Assembly: GCF_000186865.1 (NCBI RefSeq)
Contig: NW_008705568.1
Span: 1,748,001-1,812,000, forward strand
DNA length: 64,000 nucleotides
Origin: Aureococcus anophagefferens
Taxonomy: Eukaryota; Sar; Pelagophyceae; Pelagomonadales; Pelagomonadaceae
Direction of reading: 5' to 3'
How positions within the stretch are numbered: position 1 is the stretch's first letter; every line of letters begins with the position of its first letter. The notes beneath the pieces were generated by a model. That model had not been told where the DNA came from and searched no databases. It saw nothing but the letters and a program-made list of their open reading frames with translations. Below are positions 38,133 to 47,431 of the stretch, piece by piece. Position numbers and translations under genes: made by a program.

Positions 38133-40720
38133 TGGACGTCGCCAACGCTCGGAGGGAAGCCCGCCTGGACATCGTCGCGTGGCTCGCGGCGCGCGGCTAC
38201 GACGAGGCTGCGACTGCCGTGCGCGACGTGTATCCCCTCCCTCGGGCGCTCCTCGCGGGCGCTGCGGTCACGCCGTCGGGGCCCGGGCCCGCGCCCGAGC
38301 TCGCGCCCGCGCCGCTCGCGTCCGCCGAGGCGGTGGACGACGCCGAGGCGCCCGAGGACGACCCCGAGCGTCCGGTCAGCGAGGAGTCCGAGGGCGACGG
38401 CGAGGAGACGGAGGACGAGTGGGCGCCGGCGGACCGCGTCAAGGTCGAAGCCGAGGCGCCCGTCGACGTCGACGCCGAGCCCGAGTCCGAAGCCCGTCAC
38501 GACGAGGAGGACGACGACGACGACGAGGATGAAGAGGACGAGGCGCCGGCGACCCTCCCGGCCCGCGCCGAGCCCGAGTCCGTGGCTCAAGTCCAGGACG
38601 ACGACGACGACGACGACGACGAGGAGGAGGAGGAGGAGGACGACGACGACTACGACGACGACGACGAGGCGCCGGCGCCGGTGCGGCGGAGCTCGCGGGG
38701 CGTCGCGCCGGCGGTCGTCGACCGGAAGACCTTCGAAAGGCGCCTCTGGCGTCGGCTCAAGCACGAGGAGGACTGGGACGTCGTGCGGATGCCCAAGCGG
38801 CTCCACAGATTCGAGGAGTGGGCGTATTGCGCGCCGGAGGCGCTCGACGGCGGCAGGATCACCGCGGACGCGGCGCTCGGCGTCAACGTATTCGGAAAGC
38901 AGCAGCTCTGGGACCACGCGGTCGCCCGCAACTGGAAGATGGACGCGCCGGCGGGGCCCTCGGCGCCGCCGCCGCCCCCGCGCGGCGCCGCGGCGCCCGC
39001 GACGCCCGCGGCGCCGAAGCCGCGGAAGCGCGCGGCCGCGCCGGCCGCCGAGGCGACCGCGGCGAAGCGGCCCCGCGCGCCGGACGCCGCGACGCCGGAC
39101 GCCGACGAGTTCATCACGAACTCGAGGAGCCGCGTCGTCGACGACCACGGCGTCGTCGAGTATCGCGGCGCCGGCGCGGCCAAGTACGTCGCGCGCGCCG
39201 CGGTCGGCGGCGAGCTGCTCGGTATCTTCGCGACGAGGCGCGAGGCGTGCGAGGCCGTCGACGGCCACCCGGACACGGTCTGCGTCTGCGGCTCGTGCGA
39301 GGTGCCGCCCGAGGGCCGCGACCGCCGCTGGGCCAAGTGCGCGTGGCGCGGCCCGGGCGGGTCGAGGGGCCGCTGCGGCGGCTACGTGCACCGCGCGTGC
39401 GTCGGCATGTCCGAGGACGACGCGCCGCCGCGCGGCTGGCACTGCGCCCTCTGCGCGGACGAGCGCGGGTCCTTCGTGTCCTCCGTCGAGGGCGGGAGCG
39501 ACGCCGAGGACGACGCGGCCGACGAGTCGGACCCGCGCGCGCGCGCCGCCGCGTTCGCGGCCTCGCTCGACGAGCGAGAGCGAAAGCGGTTCGGCATGCT
39601 CAAGACCGACACACGACAGAACTGGCCCTGCGTCGTCATGGATCCGGCCCTGTTGCGCTCCAAGCCCGCCGCCGAGCTCTACCTCTCCAAGCCGCCGCCG
39701 ACGCACTCCCTCGTCTTGTATTTGGCGGCGCCGCCGAACGAGGCCTGGGGCTGCGTGCCGCGCGGCGATCGCCTCGCGGCATTTGACAAACGAGCCACGT
39801 ACGAGCCCAGGAAGCTGAAGCCGAAGCAGCGCGCGAACTTCGACGCCGCGATCAAGGCGGCGCGCGCGCTGAAAGAGCGCGCTCGGGCCGAGCGGCTGCC
39901 CGCGGCGCTGCGCGACGCGAACCTCGACGCGGCGAGGCCGGCCCCGCGCGGCCCCCGGCGCGCGCGGCTGCCGCTCGTCGGCCGCCTCCTGCGACTGCCC
40001 GGCGACCGCGAGGTCCGCGTCGTCGACGTCGAGGGCGGCGTCGTCCGCTGCGGCGCCGGCGGCGACGCGGAGACCCTGCCGCTGGCCGCGGCCTACGAGG
40101 GTCTCCGGGCCCACGCGGGCTGGGAGGAGGCGCGCGAACTGGCGGGCCGGGGCCAGCGCCTGAATTTTGTCTCCAAAGTGAAGCCGTGCGGCGAGTGCAA
40201 GCACTGCCTCGACTCCCCGAAGTACGGGGGCCCGGGGACCTCCAAACAAGCCTGCGTGTTGCGCCAGGCCGACAAGCTGCGTTTGTCCGAAGGCTTCCTC
40301 GACCTCTCCTGCTTCTCACCGGCCCACATCGCCGCGAATAGAAAGCGCGCCCGTTTGCTCATCCAGGCCGCGGAGCGTCCGCCGGCGGAGCCGCCGCGGG
40401 CCGCCGCCGCGGTTCCGGCGCCGAGTCCGGTCGCGGCGCCGGCGCCGAGTCCCGTCGCGGCGCCGGCGCCGGAGCCGACGCCGAAGCCTCCGCAGGAGTG
40501 CCCCGTCTGCTGGAATGAGTTCGATTTCGCTGAAATGGTGCCCAGCTCGGACCAGTGCGAGCACGTCATGTGCCGCGCGTGCCTCGTCGCCTGGCGCGAC
40601 ACGTGCTCGCAGCAGGCCCACAACACGACCTTGCGCAGCGGCGTGCGAATCAAGTGCCCCCTCTGCCGGAAGCCCAGCCGCGTCGCCGAGTCCGAATCCG
40701 AGGCAGACGTCGAGTGCTAA
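38132..40720 (+). CDS. Nuclear zinc-finger protein: LisH-like, PHD, CXXC and RING
   Basis: The 862-residue single exon starts with a LisH-like helix pair (LDIVAWLAARGYDEAATAV), followed by very acidic Asp/Glu tracts. A PHD finger (about 384-448) has CVCGSC, WAKC, HRACVGM and GWHCALC. A CXXC-type finger (about 684-715) has KPCGECKHCLD and KQACVLRQ. A C-terminal RING (about 789-848) has CPVCWNEF, CEHVMCRACL and CPLCRK. CXXC fingers read unmethylated CpG, PHD fingers read histone tails, and RINGs act as ubiquitin ligases, so a chromatin-linked ligase is plausible. A true LisH is not certain. The stop codon is 8 bp from that of the convergent GH2 gene. Confidence 0.82.
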   Translation: MDVANARREARLDIVAWLAARGYDEAATAVRDVYPLPRALLAGAAVTPSGPGPAPELAPAPLASAEAVDDAEAPEDDPERPVSEESEGDGEETEDEWAPADRVKVEAEAPVDVDAEPESEARHDEEDDDDDEDEEDEAPATLPARAEPESVAQVQDDDDDDDDEEEEEEDDDDYDDDDEAPAPVRRSSRGVAPAVVDRKTFERRLWRRLKHEEDWDVVRMPKRLHRFEEWAYCAPEALDGGRITADAALGVNVFGKQQLWDHAVARNWKMDAPAGPSAPPPPPRGAAAPATPAAPKPRKRAAAPAAEATAAKRPRAPDAATPDADEFITNSRSRVVDDHGVVEYRGAGAAKYVARAAVGGELLGIFATRREACEAVDGHPDTVCVCGSCEVPPEGRDRRWAKCAWRGPGGSRGRCGGYVHRACVGMSEDDAPPRGWHCALCADERGSFVSSVEGGSDAEDDAADESDPRARAAAFAASLDERERKRFGMLKTDTRQNWPCVVMDPALLRSKPAAELYLSKPPPTHSLVLYLAAPPNEAWGCVPRGDRLAAFDKRATYEPRKLKPKQRANFDAAIKAARALKERARAERLPAALRDANLDAARPAPRGPRRARLPLVGRLLRLPGDREVRVVDVEGGVVRCGAGGDAETLPLAAAYEGLRAHAGWEEARELAGRGQRLNFVSKVKPCGECKHCLDSPKYGGPGTSKQACVLRQADKLRLSEGFLDLSCFSPAHIAANRKRARLLIQAAERPPAEPPRAAAAVPAPSPVAAPAPSPVAAPAPEPTPKPPQECPVCWNEFDFAEMVPSSDQCEHVMCRACLVAWRDTCSQQAHNTTLRSGVRIKCPLCRKPSRVAESESEADVEC

Positions 40721-40728
40721 AACAAAAC

Positions 40729-43464
40729 TTATCGCCCGTCGTCACGGTCGTCGTCGTCGTCGTCGTCGCTGTACATCGCGCACTCGACGTCGACGACGAC
40801 GTCCTCGGCGAGCGTAAAGGCCCGGAGGTGGACCGACAGCGTCAGCGGGGCTCGCTTCGTCGGCCTCGCGGCGAGGACCTGCGCCGCGCGCTCCCCGGGG
40901 AGGACGAAGAGGTCCTGCGCGCGCTCGAGGAAGAGGGGCCAGAGCGCGGCGCCGTCCTCGAAGACCGCGAAGGAGGGGTCGACGACGACGCCGGCGGCGG
41001 CCTCGACGGCGACGGCGATCCTGGCCCCGAAGGGGCCGTCGCGGTCGCAGGTCGCCGTAAGATTCGCGGCCGTCGTCCCCTTCCGGCGGAGCGCGCCGAG
41101 CGCCGAGTAGTCGGGCCCCGCGTTTCCGGGAGACGCGAGCCAGTAGGCGTTCGTCTCTTCCCCCGCGGCGAGGCGCAACAAGCACGTCGTCGCCGTGCAG
41201 GCCGCCGGCGCCGCCGCGACGAGGCCCGTGCGCGCCGCCGACGTCGGCGCGACGGCCCCGACGGCCGCGGACGCCGCCGCGAGCGGCGCGCCGTCGAGCG
41301 AGAACCACCGGAGACTCGCGCGTCCCGGAGCCCAGGCCTCGTCGAGCGCCGTGTTGGAGAGGACGACCTCGCGGGAGCGCTGGTCGAGGATCACCGCGCG
41401 GGCGCCGTTCGCCGCCGCGGCGCCGCGGTGGCCGCCCGTGGGCTCGAGCCACCAGTCGTAGAGAAAGCCCCGCAGCGACGGCCAGGGCGACTGCGTCTTC
41501 CACATGATCACGCCCGAGTACCACTCGAAGGCGCGCGCCGCAAAGGACTCGAAGAGGAGCTGGTACTGCTGGAACTGCGCCAGCGAACAGAACGCGACCC
41601 AGTCGGCGAGGTTTTCCGGGTCGCCGTAGGCGTAGCAGTGGTCGTAGGCCCCCGTCGCGAAGGACTCGAAGCGGTGCAGTTTCCAGGCTGCGGGCACGGC
41701 GCCGCCGCGCGTCGGGGCGACGAGGTCCCTCGCTTCCAAAAAACGCGCGAGCCCCTCCACGGAGCCCGGCGCGGACGCGGAGCCGATCTCCGGCTGGAGC
41801 GAGATCTTGAGGTCCGGATACTTGGTCGCGTTGAGGCCCGGGTTCCGGTCGCTCCACGTCTTCGCCATAAGCATGCCGTACGGCCCGTCCTTCGCGACGA
41901 GGGCGTAGGCGTCGTCGTGCAGCGACTCGTTGCCGCCCAGCACCCCCCCGTCCATCGTCGACGGCAGCACGAGCTTCAAACCGTCGTGCGCGGCAACAGC
42001 AGCGAGGATCGCCGCCCAGAGGTCCGGCGGCGGCGACCGCTCCCTCGGGTAGAGCTCGTTGCCCCCGCCGAGCCAGAGCAGGCTCGCGAAGCGCCGCAGC
42101 CGCTTCACGGCGTCGACGACGGCGACGCCGTACGCGCCGTGGTCGTCCGGCGAGTCGTAGGACCCGGCCCAGCGGCCGTTGTTGTCGCCCGTCATCCAGA
42201 ACTCCTGGTACACTAGGACTCCCAGGCGGTCGCAGGCGTCGTAGAACGCGTCGGCCTCGGCGACGCCGCCGCCCCAGACCCGGATCAAATTGAGCCCCGC
42301 GGCCGCGTGGAGTTGGACCTCGTCGTCGTAGCGCCGCGCGTCCGCGGAGAACCGCCACAGCGCGTCCGTGGCGATCCAGTTGCCGCCGCGCAGGAAGACG
42401 CGCCGCCCGTTGACTTTGAAGGCGCGGCCCTCGGTGCGCGGGTCGATATAGGTGGCGAAGGTGCGGAACCCGAAGGCGACGGCGGTCGTAAAGTTCCCGA
42501 GCGAAAACGTCGCGACGTTGAGCGCCGCGCCCCCGTAGGCCGCCGACGAGCCCCGGGGCCACCAGAGGTCGAGGCCCGCGACGTCGACCTCGGCGCGGAG
42601 CTCCGCCGTCGCGCCCGGGTCCACGGAGAACGGCAGCGAGACGGCTCGGCCCGCGACGGACGCGAGGACCGCGCCCGTCTTTCCCTCCTCCCCCAAATTC
42701 GTCACGGACGCGACGACGGCCACGCGGCCGTCGGCGCTCGCTCCGCAGGACCCGGCCGCCTCGCAGGCGAGCTCGAGCGTCAGCACCGCGGCGTCGCGGA
42801 GCTGGAGCGATGTTACCGCCGTCAAAGCGGGAACGCCGAAGAAGCCCGTGGACCGGTCCGGGATGGCCTGCTGCCAGTCCCAGCCCAGGGTGAACTGGGC
42901 CGTGACGTCCCGCGCCAGCGCGTGGTCGCCGCCCTGGCCGCAGGTCGCGTTCGGGTCCGCGCACGTCGGCGAACCGCAGTGGTCCGGCGGCGCGACCACG
43001 AGAGCGAGCGCCGCCGCGCCTTCCGGCAACACGTAGCGCCGCCGCGCGAACATGCCGCCGAAGGCGTCCGCGGACGCGACGGCCGCGCCGTCGGCGTAGA
43101 CCGCCGCGCGGTAGTTCGCGCCGGGGATTTCGAGGAGCCGGCCCGCGCAGCCCTCGAGCTCCCGCTCCCAGCGGAGCGTGTAGAAGGCCCGGCCCGTCGC
43201 GTTGACGTCGCGGATAGCAGCAAGGTTGCTGCTAAAATAGGCGTCTACGACTCCCTCGCCGGTCCGCAGCGCCGGCGGCGTCGCGAAGAGCGACGCGTCG
43301 TCGGCCGATGCGTTCGCCAGCAACGCCGCCAGGGCCGTCGTCGGCAGCGGCGGCGACGGCCAGGACGTCTCGCATTTCGCGGCGCCGGCGGCCCGGCAGA
43401 CGCGCCAGCCATGGCGCAGGTCGCACGGGTCCGCCGCCAGCGCCGTGCCCAGCAAAATGAACAT
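40729..43464 (-). CDS. Glycoside hydrolase family 2, beta-mannosidase / exo-glucosaminidase-like, secreted
   Basis: From the ATG at 43462-43464 the 911-residue protein begins with a signal peptide (MFILLGTALA). It has sugar-binding and immunoglobulin-like domains of GH2, then a TIM barrel with FKVNGRRVFLRGGNW, RVWGGGVAEADAFYDACD, the acid/base motif LLWLGGGNELY and the nucleophile region LQPEIGSAS. These match beta-mannosidases and exo-beta-D-glucosaminidases. Likely vacuolar or secreted, trimming glycans or polysaccharide. The C-terminus ends in an Asp-rich run. A longer in-frame N-terminus to 43725 was rejected because it buries the signal peptide and overlaps the divergent gene. Confidence 0.88.
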   Translation of the reverse strand: MFILLGTALAADPCDLRHGWRVCRAAGAAKCETSWPSPPLPTTALAALLANASADDASLFATPPALRTGEGVVDAYFSSNLAAIRDVNATGRAFYTLRWERELEGCAGRLLEIPGANYRAAVYADGAAVASADAFGGMFARRRYVLPEGAAALALVVAPPDHCGSPTCADPNATCGQGGDHALARDVTAQFTLGWDWQQAIPDRSTGFFGVPALTAVTSLQLRDAAVLTLELACEAAGSCGASADGRVAVVASVTNLGEEGKTGAVLASVAGRAVSLPFSVDPGATAELRAEVDVAGLDLWWPRGSSAAYGGAALNVATFSLGNFTTAVAFGFRTFATYIDPRTEGRAFKVNGRRVFLRGGNWIATDALWRFSADARRYDDEVQLHAAAGLNLIRVWGGGVAEADAFYDACDRLGVLVYQEFWMTGDNNGRWAGSYDSPDDHGAYGVAVVDAVKRLRRFASLLWLGGGNELYPRERSPPPDLWAAILAAVAAHDGLKLVLPSTMDGGVLGGNESLHDDAYALVAKDGPYGMLMAKTWSDRNPGLNATKYPDLKISLQPEIGSASAPGSVEGLARFLEARDLVAPTRGGAVPAAWKLHRFESFATGAYDHCYAYGDPENLADWVAFCSLAQFQQYQLLFESFAARAFEWYSGVIMWKTQSPWPSLRGFLYDWWLEPTGGHRGAAAANGARAVILDQRSREVVLSNTALDEAWAPGRASLRWFSLDGAPLAAASAAVGAVAPTSAARTGLVAAAPAACTATTCLLRLAAGEETNAYWLASPGNAGPDYSALGALRRKGTTAANLTATCDRDGPFGARIAVAVEAAAGVVVDPSFAVFEDGAALWPLFLERAQDLFVLPGERAAQVLAARPTKRAPLTLSVHLRAFTLAEDVVVDVECAMYSDDDDDDDRDDGR

Positions 43465-43569
43465 GGCTGCCAGTGCGGAATCGGCAGAGGCATTCGCGAG
43501 CGTCAACTTGACATCAACTTGCAGCGTCCAAAACTGTCGTGAGCAGCGAGCGCCACAGAATCCGGAAGC
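43465..43569. promoter_or_regulatory. Compact bidirectional promoter
   Basis: Only 105 bp separate divergent start codons at 43464 and 43570. It includes the paired words TCAACTTGACATCAACTTG around 43501-43522, related to the CTTCAA words at other starts. No TATA box is seen. Confidence 0.45.
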
Positions 43570-45478
43570 ATGGCGCTGCCCAAGCTCTTGCTGCCGCTCC
43601 TCGTCGCGTCGTCCGCGGCCGACTCGTTGCCGACGTGCATCGTCGGCGGCGGCATCGGCGGCGCCACTCGGCGTCCCCGTCGACGGTTTCTTGAGAGCGC
43701 TTGGCACCACCATCGTTATCGACACTCTGGTAGGCGTCGCCGTCGCGGACTATATCAAGACGAACGCGGACACGCCGGTGATCATCTTCGAGAAGGAGGC
43801 GCGGCTCGGCGGCAAGATCCGCACGTCCTACGCCGGGTCCCAGACCAACGGCGGGTCCGTGCGGGCGACGTCCGAGGTCGCGGCCGTGCGCGGCGGCGGC
43901 GACGGTGTGAGCGCCGCCGGCGGCGGCTACGTGCTCGGCGCCGGCGGCGTCGTGCCCCAGGAGCTCGGCGCGTGCTACACGTCCCCGGACTACACGCGCA
44001 TCAACGCGCTCCTCGAGGAGCTCAATTTAGGCGACCAGGTCGACACGGTGCCGCCGCGCTACGTGCACGCGTCCTCGGGGAGCGCCGGCGTGAGCCTCGC
44101 GCAGTACACGCTGACGTTCCTGCTGCAGCTGCCGGCCGTCGCCGCGCAGCTCCCCGCGGGCTGCTACGACGGCAGCGTCGACATGACCACGGTCTGCGCG
44201 CCGTCGGTCGTCGGCATCTGCCTCACGAAGCTCGCGCTCTACGGCGCGCGCCACGCGGAGATCTTCGGCGACTACGCCTCCGGCGGGCGGCTCCCGAGGA
44301 TCGCCGACCTGAGCGTCATCGACGGCACGTTCGGCGAGTGGCTGGACCGCGAGGACTTCACGGAGCTGCGCCCGATCCTGGACATCTTCCAGGAGTCGCA
44401 GGGCTACGGCGCGCTGGACGTCATCCCCGCGTACTACGGGCTGCTGTGGAGCACGCCGCAGGCGCTGAAGCTCACGGAGCAGCAGCTCACGGGCGCGACG
44501 GGCGGCGAGGACCTCGACCCGAAGATCCTGGTGCCGGGCTTCTCGGAGCTCGTCGAGCGGCTCGCGCTCCGGAGCGGCGCGGACGTGCGCCTCTCGACGA
44601 CGGTCGTCCGCGTCGAGCGGTCGGGCGGCGCCGCGGCCGTCTTCTCCGCGGACGCGGCCGGGGCCTACGCGAAGACGTCCTGCGGGCGCGTCGTACTCAA
44701 CGTGCCCGTGCCGGACGTCGAGGCCCAGGACCTGCTCGCGCTCACGGACGCCGAGGCGGCGATCCTGGGCGACCTCGGCCGCTGCAACGAGTGGCAGACC
44801 TACCTCCTGCGCGCGGAGGACCCCGGCGACCTCATGTACGTCGACACGTGGCCGGCGAACTACGTGCAGCCCGGCGAGCTCGCGACGACGCGGTTCACGG
44901 CGCGCTTCGTCGACGATTCCGAGGCCAACGACGGCCCGGAGGAGTTCGTCGCGCTGGCGCTGAACAGCTCGGGCGTGGACGAGGCCGACGTCCGCGCGCG
45001 GGTCGTCGGCGAGGCCGAGGCGCTCGGCGCGACGGGCGTCGCGGTCGTCGACAGCTTCCGCGCGCCGAACTACAACTGCCGCTTCTCCCGGGAGGGTGTG
45101 CAGCAGGGCAAGCCCTGGGACCTCGACGACCTCCAGGGCGCCGACGCCGTCTTCTTCGTCGGCGGGTCCTACGTCTTCGAGGCCATGGAGCCCATCCTCG
45201 CCCACGTCCAGGACGCCGGCGGCGTCGGCGAGGCCGTCGTCGCGCACATCCTCGCGACCGCGCCGTCGCCGGCGCCGACGGCGCCGGGCGGCGACGACGA
45301 CGACGACGGCTCGAAGGAGTGGCTCTACTTCGCCGCGGGCGTCGGCCTCGTCATCATGCTCGCGCTCGCGGCCATCGTCATCGGCTACGGCACGCACGTC
45401 CAGCACAAACGCCAAATCCGAGAAATCCAGGCGAAGAAGGCCGTCGAGCTCACCGCGGCCCCGGGCACGATGGCCTAG
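43570..45478 (+). CDS. FAD-dependent oxidoreductase (prenylcysteine oxidase/amine oxidase-like), membrane-anchored
   Basis: Exons 43570-43660 and 43734-45478 (73-bp GC-AG intron) give 611 residues. A signal peptide precedes the dinucleotide-binding motif CIVGGGIGG, which is continued across the intron by VAVADYI and IIFEKEARLGGKIRT. A substrate domain and a late FVGGSYVFEAMEP segment follow, then a membrane helix (FAAGVGLVIMLALAAIVIGY) and a short basic tail. The order resembles prenylcysteine oxidases and related flavin amine oxidases. A lumenal or extracellular catalytic domain is expected. Substrate not determined. Only the GC donor at 43661 keeps both the frame and the GxGxxG motif. Confidence 0.78.
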
Positions 45479-45811
45479 GGCCCGTCGGCGACGCCCGCGC
45501 GCCCGCGCGCGCCGGTGGTGTCGAGCACACTCCAGAGACGGTAGCTCCCTTCTCGCCGCTCTCGAGTCGTCGCGGACGCCGTCCGGGGCCCGGGTCCGGA
45601 CGGACGGCGAGGCCTACGAGGCCTCGTACGGCACGGCAGTGACGGCGCGACGCCGAGGCCGCCATCCTTGCAATTGGCTCGCAGGCTTTGGTGAGCGACT
45701 CGCCGCGCCATCCTCGGCGCCATCGCGCGCGAGCCCGTCGCGGCCGTCACTCCGCGTTTCCGCGGTGCTCGGCGTGCTCGGTGAGCCAAGCGGTGCCCAC
45801 CGGCCGCCGTC
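45479..45811. other. Intergenic region, no gene seen
   Basis: The 333-bp gap lies between two plus-strand genes. It contains a GC-rich hairpin (CGCCGTCCG at 45577-45585 with CGGACGGCG at 45601-45609). It presumably holds the 3' UTR of the oxidoreductase and the promoter of the next gene. No CTTCAA word noted. Confidence 0.45.
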
Positions 45812-47371
45812 ATGGGTGGTCCGTGGGACGGCAAGGGAGGGCGTCCTCCAATGAATGGCCAAAACGGCGGCCACCAGGGTCGGCCGCGCGACGTGAGCGC
45901 CCGCGTCCCTTCGCTTTCCGCGCGCGCGCGCGCGGCTCACCGTCGCGTCCCCACATCGCAGGACTGCGGCCCGCGAGGCTGGAACAACGGCCCGCCGCCG
46001 CGCGGCGGCGGCCGCGGCGCGCCGCCGGGCTACGACCGCGGCGGCTACGGCAGCGGCAAGGGCCGGTCCGACGGCTTCGACGGCAGCGGCAAGGGCCGGT
46101 CCGACGGCTTCGACGGCGGCGGCAAGGGTCGGTCCGACGGCTTCGACGGCGGCGGCAAGGGCCGGTCCGACGGCTTCGACGGCGGCGGCAAGGGCCGGCC
46201 CGACGGCTTCGGCGGCGGCGGCAAGGGCCGGTCCGACGGCTTCGACGGCGGCGGCAAGGGCCGGTCCGACGGCTTCGGCGGCGGCGGCAAGGGCCGGTCC
46301 GACGGCTTCGACCGATCCGACGGCTTCGACCGGTCCGACGGCTTCGACCGGTCCGACGGCTTCGACCGGTCCGACGGCTTCGACCGGCGCGACGGCTACG
46401 ACCGGCGGCCCGACAACGGCGGCCCGCAGCGCGGCTTCGACGGCGGCTTCCAGGGCCGCGGCGGCCCGCCGCCGCGCGACTGGAATGGCGGCGGCGGCCG
46501 CGGCGGCTTCCACGGCGGCGGCCCGCCGCGGCCGCCGCCGCCGGGGCGCGGCGGCCGCGGCGGCCGCGGCGGCGGCCGCGGCGGCGGGCCGCCGCCAGGC
46601 TACCGCGGCGACGGCTTCCCGGGCGGCGGCGGTTACCGCGGCGGCAAGGGCTTCGACGGCAAGGGCCGGCCCGACGGCTTCGACGGCGGCGGCAAGGGCC
46701 GGCCCGACGGCTTCGACGGCGGCGGCAAGGGCCGGCCCGACGGCTTCCACGGCGACTTCCGCGGCGACGGCGACTTCCGCGGCGGCGACGGCGACTTCCG
46801 CGGCCCGCCGCGCGGCTACGACGGCGACTTCCGCGGCGGCCGCGGCCGGGGCCCGCCGCCGGACGGCTACGACGGGCCCTACGGCGGGCCGCCGCCGGGC
46901 CACGACGGCTTCCGCGGCGACCCCCGGGGCCGGCCGCCGCCGCGGGGCGACGCGCCGCCGCGCCGCGACGACGCGCGGCCCCGGAAGCGCCGCGGCCGCT
47001 CCGCGTCGAGCTCGTCCTCCGGCTCCTCGTCGTCGTCGTCGAGCGGCTCGCGGTCGCCGTCGCGGAAGAAGCCGCGGCCGCCCGCGCCGCGCGACGCGCC
47101 CGCGCCCGCCGCGCCGCGCCGCGACCCGCGGCAGCGCGCCGCCGCCGCGTGGAGCAGCCCCGTGACGCCGCGGCAGCGGCCGCCGTCGCCGCGCGTCGTG
47201 CCCTGCGACGCGCTCTACGAGAAGCGCATCGGCCTCGTCGCCGCGCAGCTCCGCCTCGACGCCGCGCAGCTGTTCCTCGCGGAGTCGGCGCGCGACGCGG
47301 ACCGCCGCGCGGCCGCGGCCGCGGCCGGCGCGGACGCCGCGGTCCTCGCGGACGCGTTCCGGACGGAGTAA
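45812..47371 (+). CDS. Glycine/arginine-rich low-complexity protein with RS-like tail
   Basis: Exons 45812-45892 and 45962-47371 (69-bp GT-AG intron with a consensus GTGAGC donor) give 496 residues. Most of it is Gly-rich with repeated KGRSDGFDGG and DRSDGF units, GDFRG repeats and RGG-type stretches. A Ser-rich SRSPSRKK segment and a short helical C-terminus (LVAAQLRLDAAQLFLAESARD) follow. Proteins of this composition usually bind RNA and enter nuclear or cytoplasmic condensates; that is inference. No folded RNA-binding domain is visible. The intron lacks introner features. Confidence 0.65.
   Translation: MGGPWDGKGGRPPMNGQNGGHQGRPRDVSARVPSLSARARAAHRRVPTSQDCGPRGWNNGPPPRGGGRGAPPGYDRGGYGSGKGRSDGFDGSGKGRSDGFDGGGKGRSDGFDGGGKGRSDGFDGGGKGRPDGFGGGGKGRSDGFDGGGKGRSDGFGGGGKGRSDGFDRSDGFDRSDGFDRSDGFDRSDGFDRRDGYDRRPDNGGPQRGFDGGFQGRGGPPPRDWNGGGGRGGFHGGGPPRPPPPGRGGRGGRGGGRGGGPPPGYRGDGFPGGGGYRGGKGFDGKGRPDGFDGGGKGRPDGFDGGGKGRPDGFHGDFRGDGDFRGGDGDFRGPPRGYDGDFRGGRGRGPPPDGYDGPYGGPPPGHDGFRGDPRGRPPPRGDAPPRRDDARPRKRRGRSASSSSSGSSSSSSSGSRSPSRKKPRPPAPRDAPAPAAPRRDPRQRAAAAWSSPVTPRQRPPSPRVVPCDALYEKRIGLVAAQLRLDAAQLFLAESARDADRRAAAAAAGADAAVLADAFRTE
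46050..46745 (+). repeat. Coding tandem repeats GKGRSDGFDGG and DRSDGF
   Basis: A 30-33-bp unit (consensus GGCAAGGGCCGGTCCGACGG plus GGC-rich linker) occurs about seven times from 46050 to 46310. Five 18-bp units encoding DRSDGF-like hexamers follow to about 46390, and three KGRPDGFDGGG copies lie at 46660-46745. All units are in frame. Confidence 0.85.
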
Positions 47372-47431
47372 CACGACGGGGCATATGGGACGTCCGAGGC
47401 GCCCCCGTTCCGAACGGAGGAACGCGGAATA

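Noticed and set aside
36704..40249. 1,181-codon minus-strand frame opposite the esterase and zinc-finger genes
   Set aside because: Composition is the mirror of the plus-strand codon bias. The plus-strand genes contain clear GDSL, PHD and CXXC motifs.
43465..43725. N-terminal extension of the GH2 enzyme to 43725
   Set aside because: It overlaps the divergent oxidoreductase gene and places the signal peptide internally.
46050..46745. CRISPR-like array
   Set aside because: The repeats are in-frame Gly-rich coding units without unique spacers, in a eukaryotic nuclear gene.
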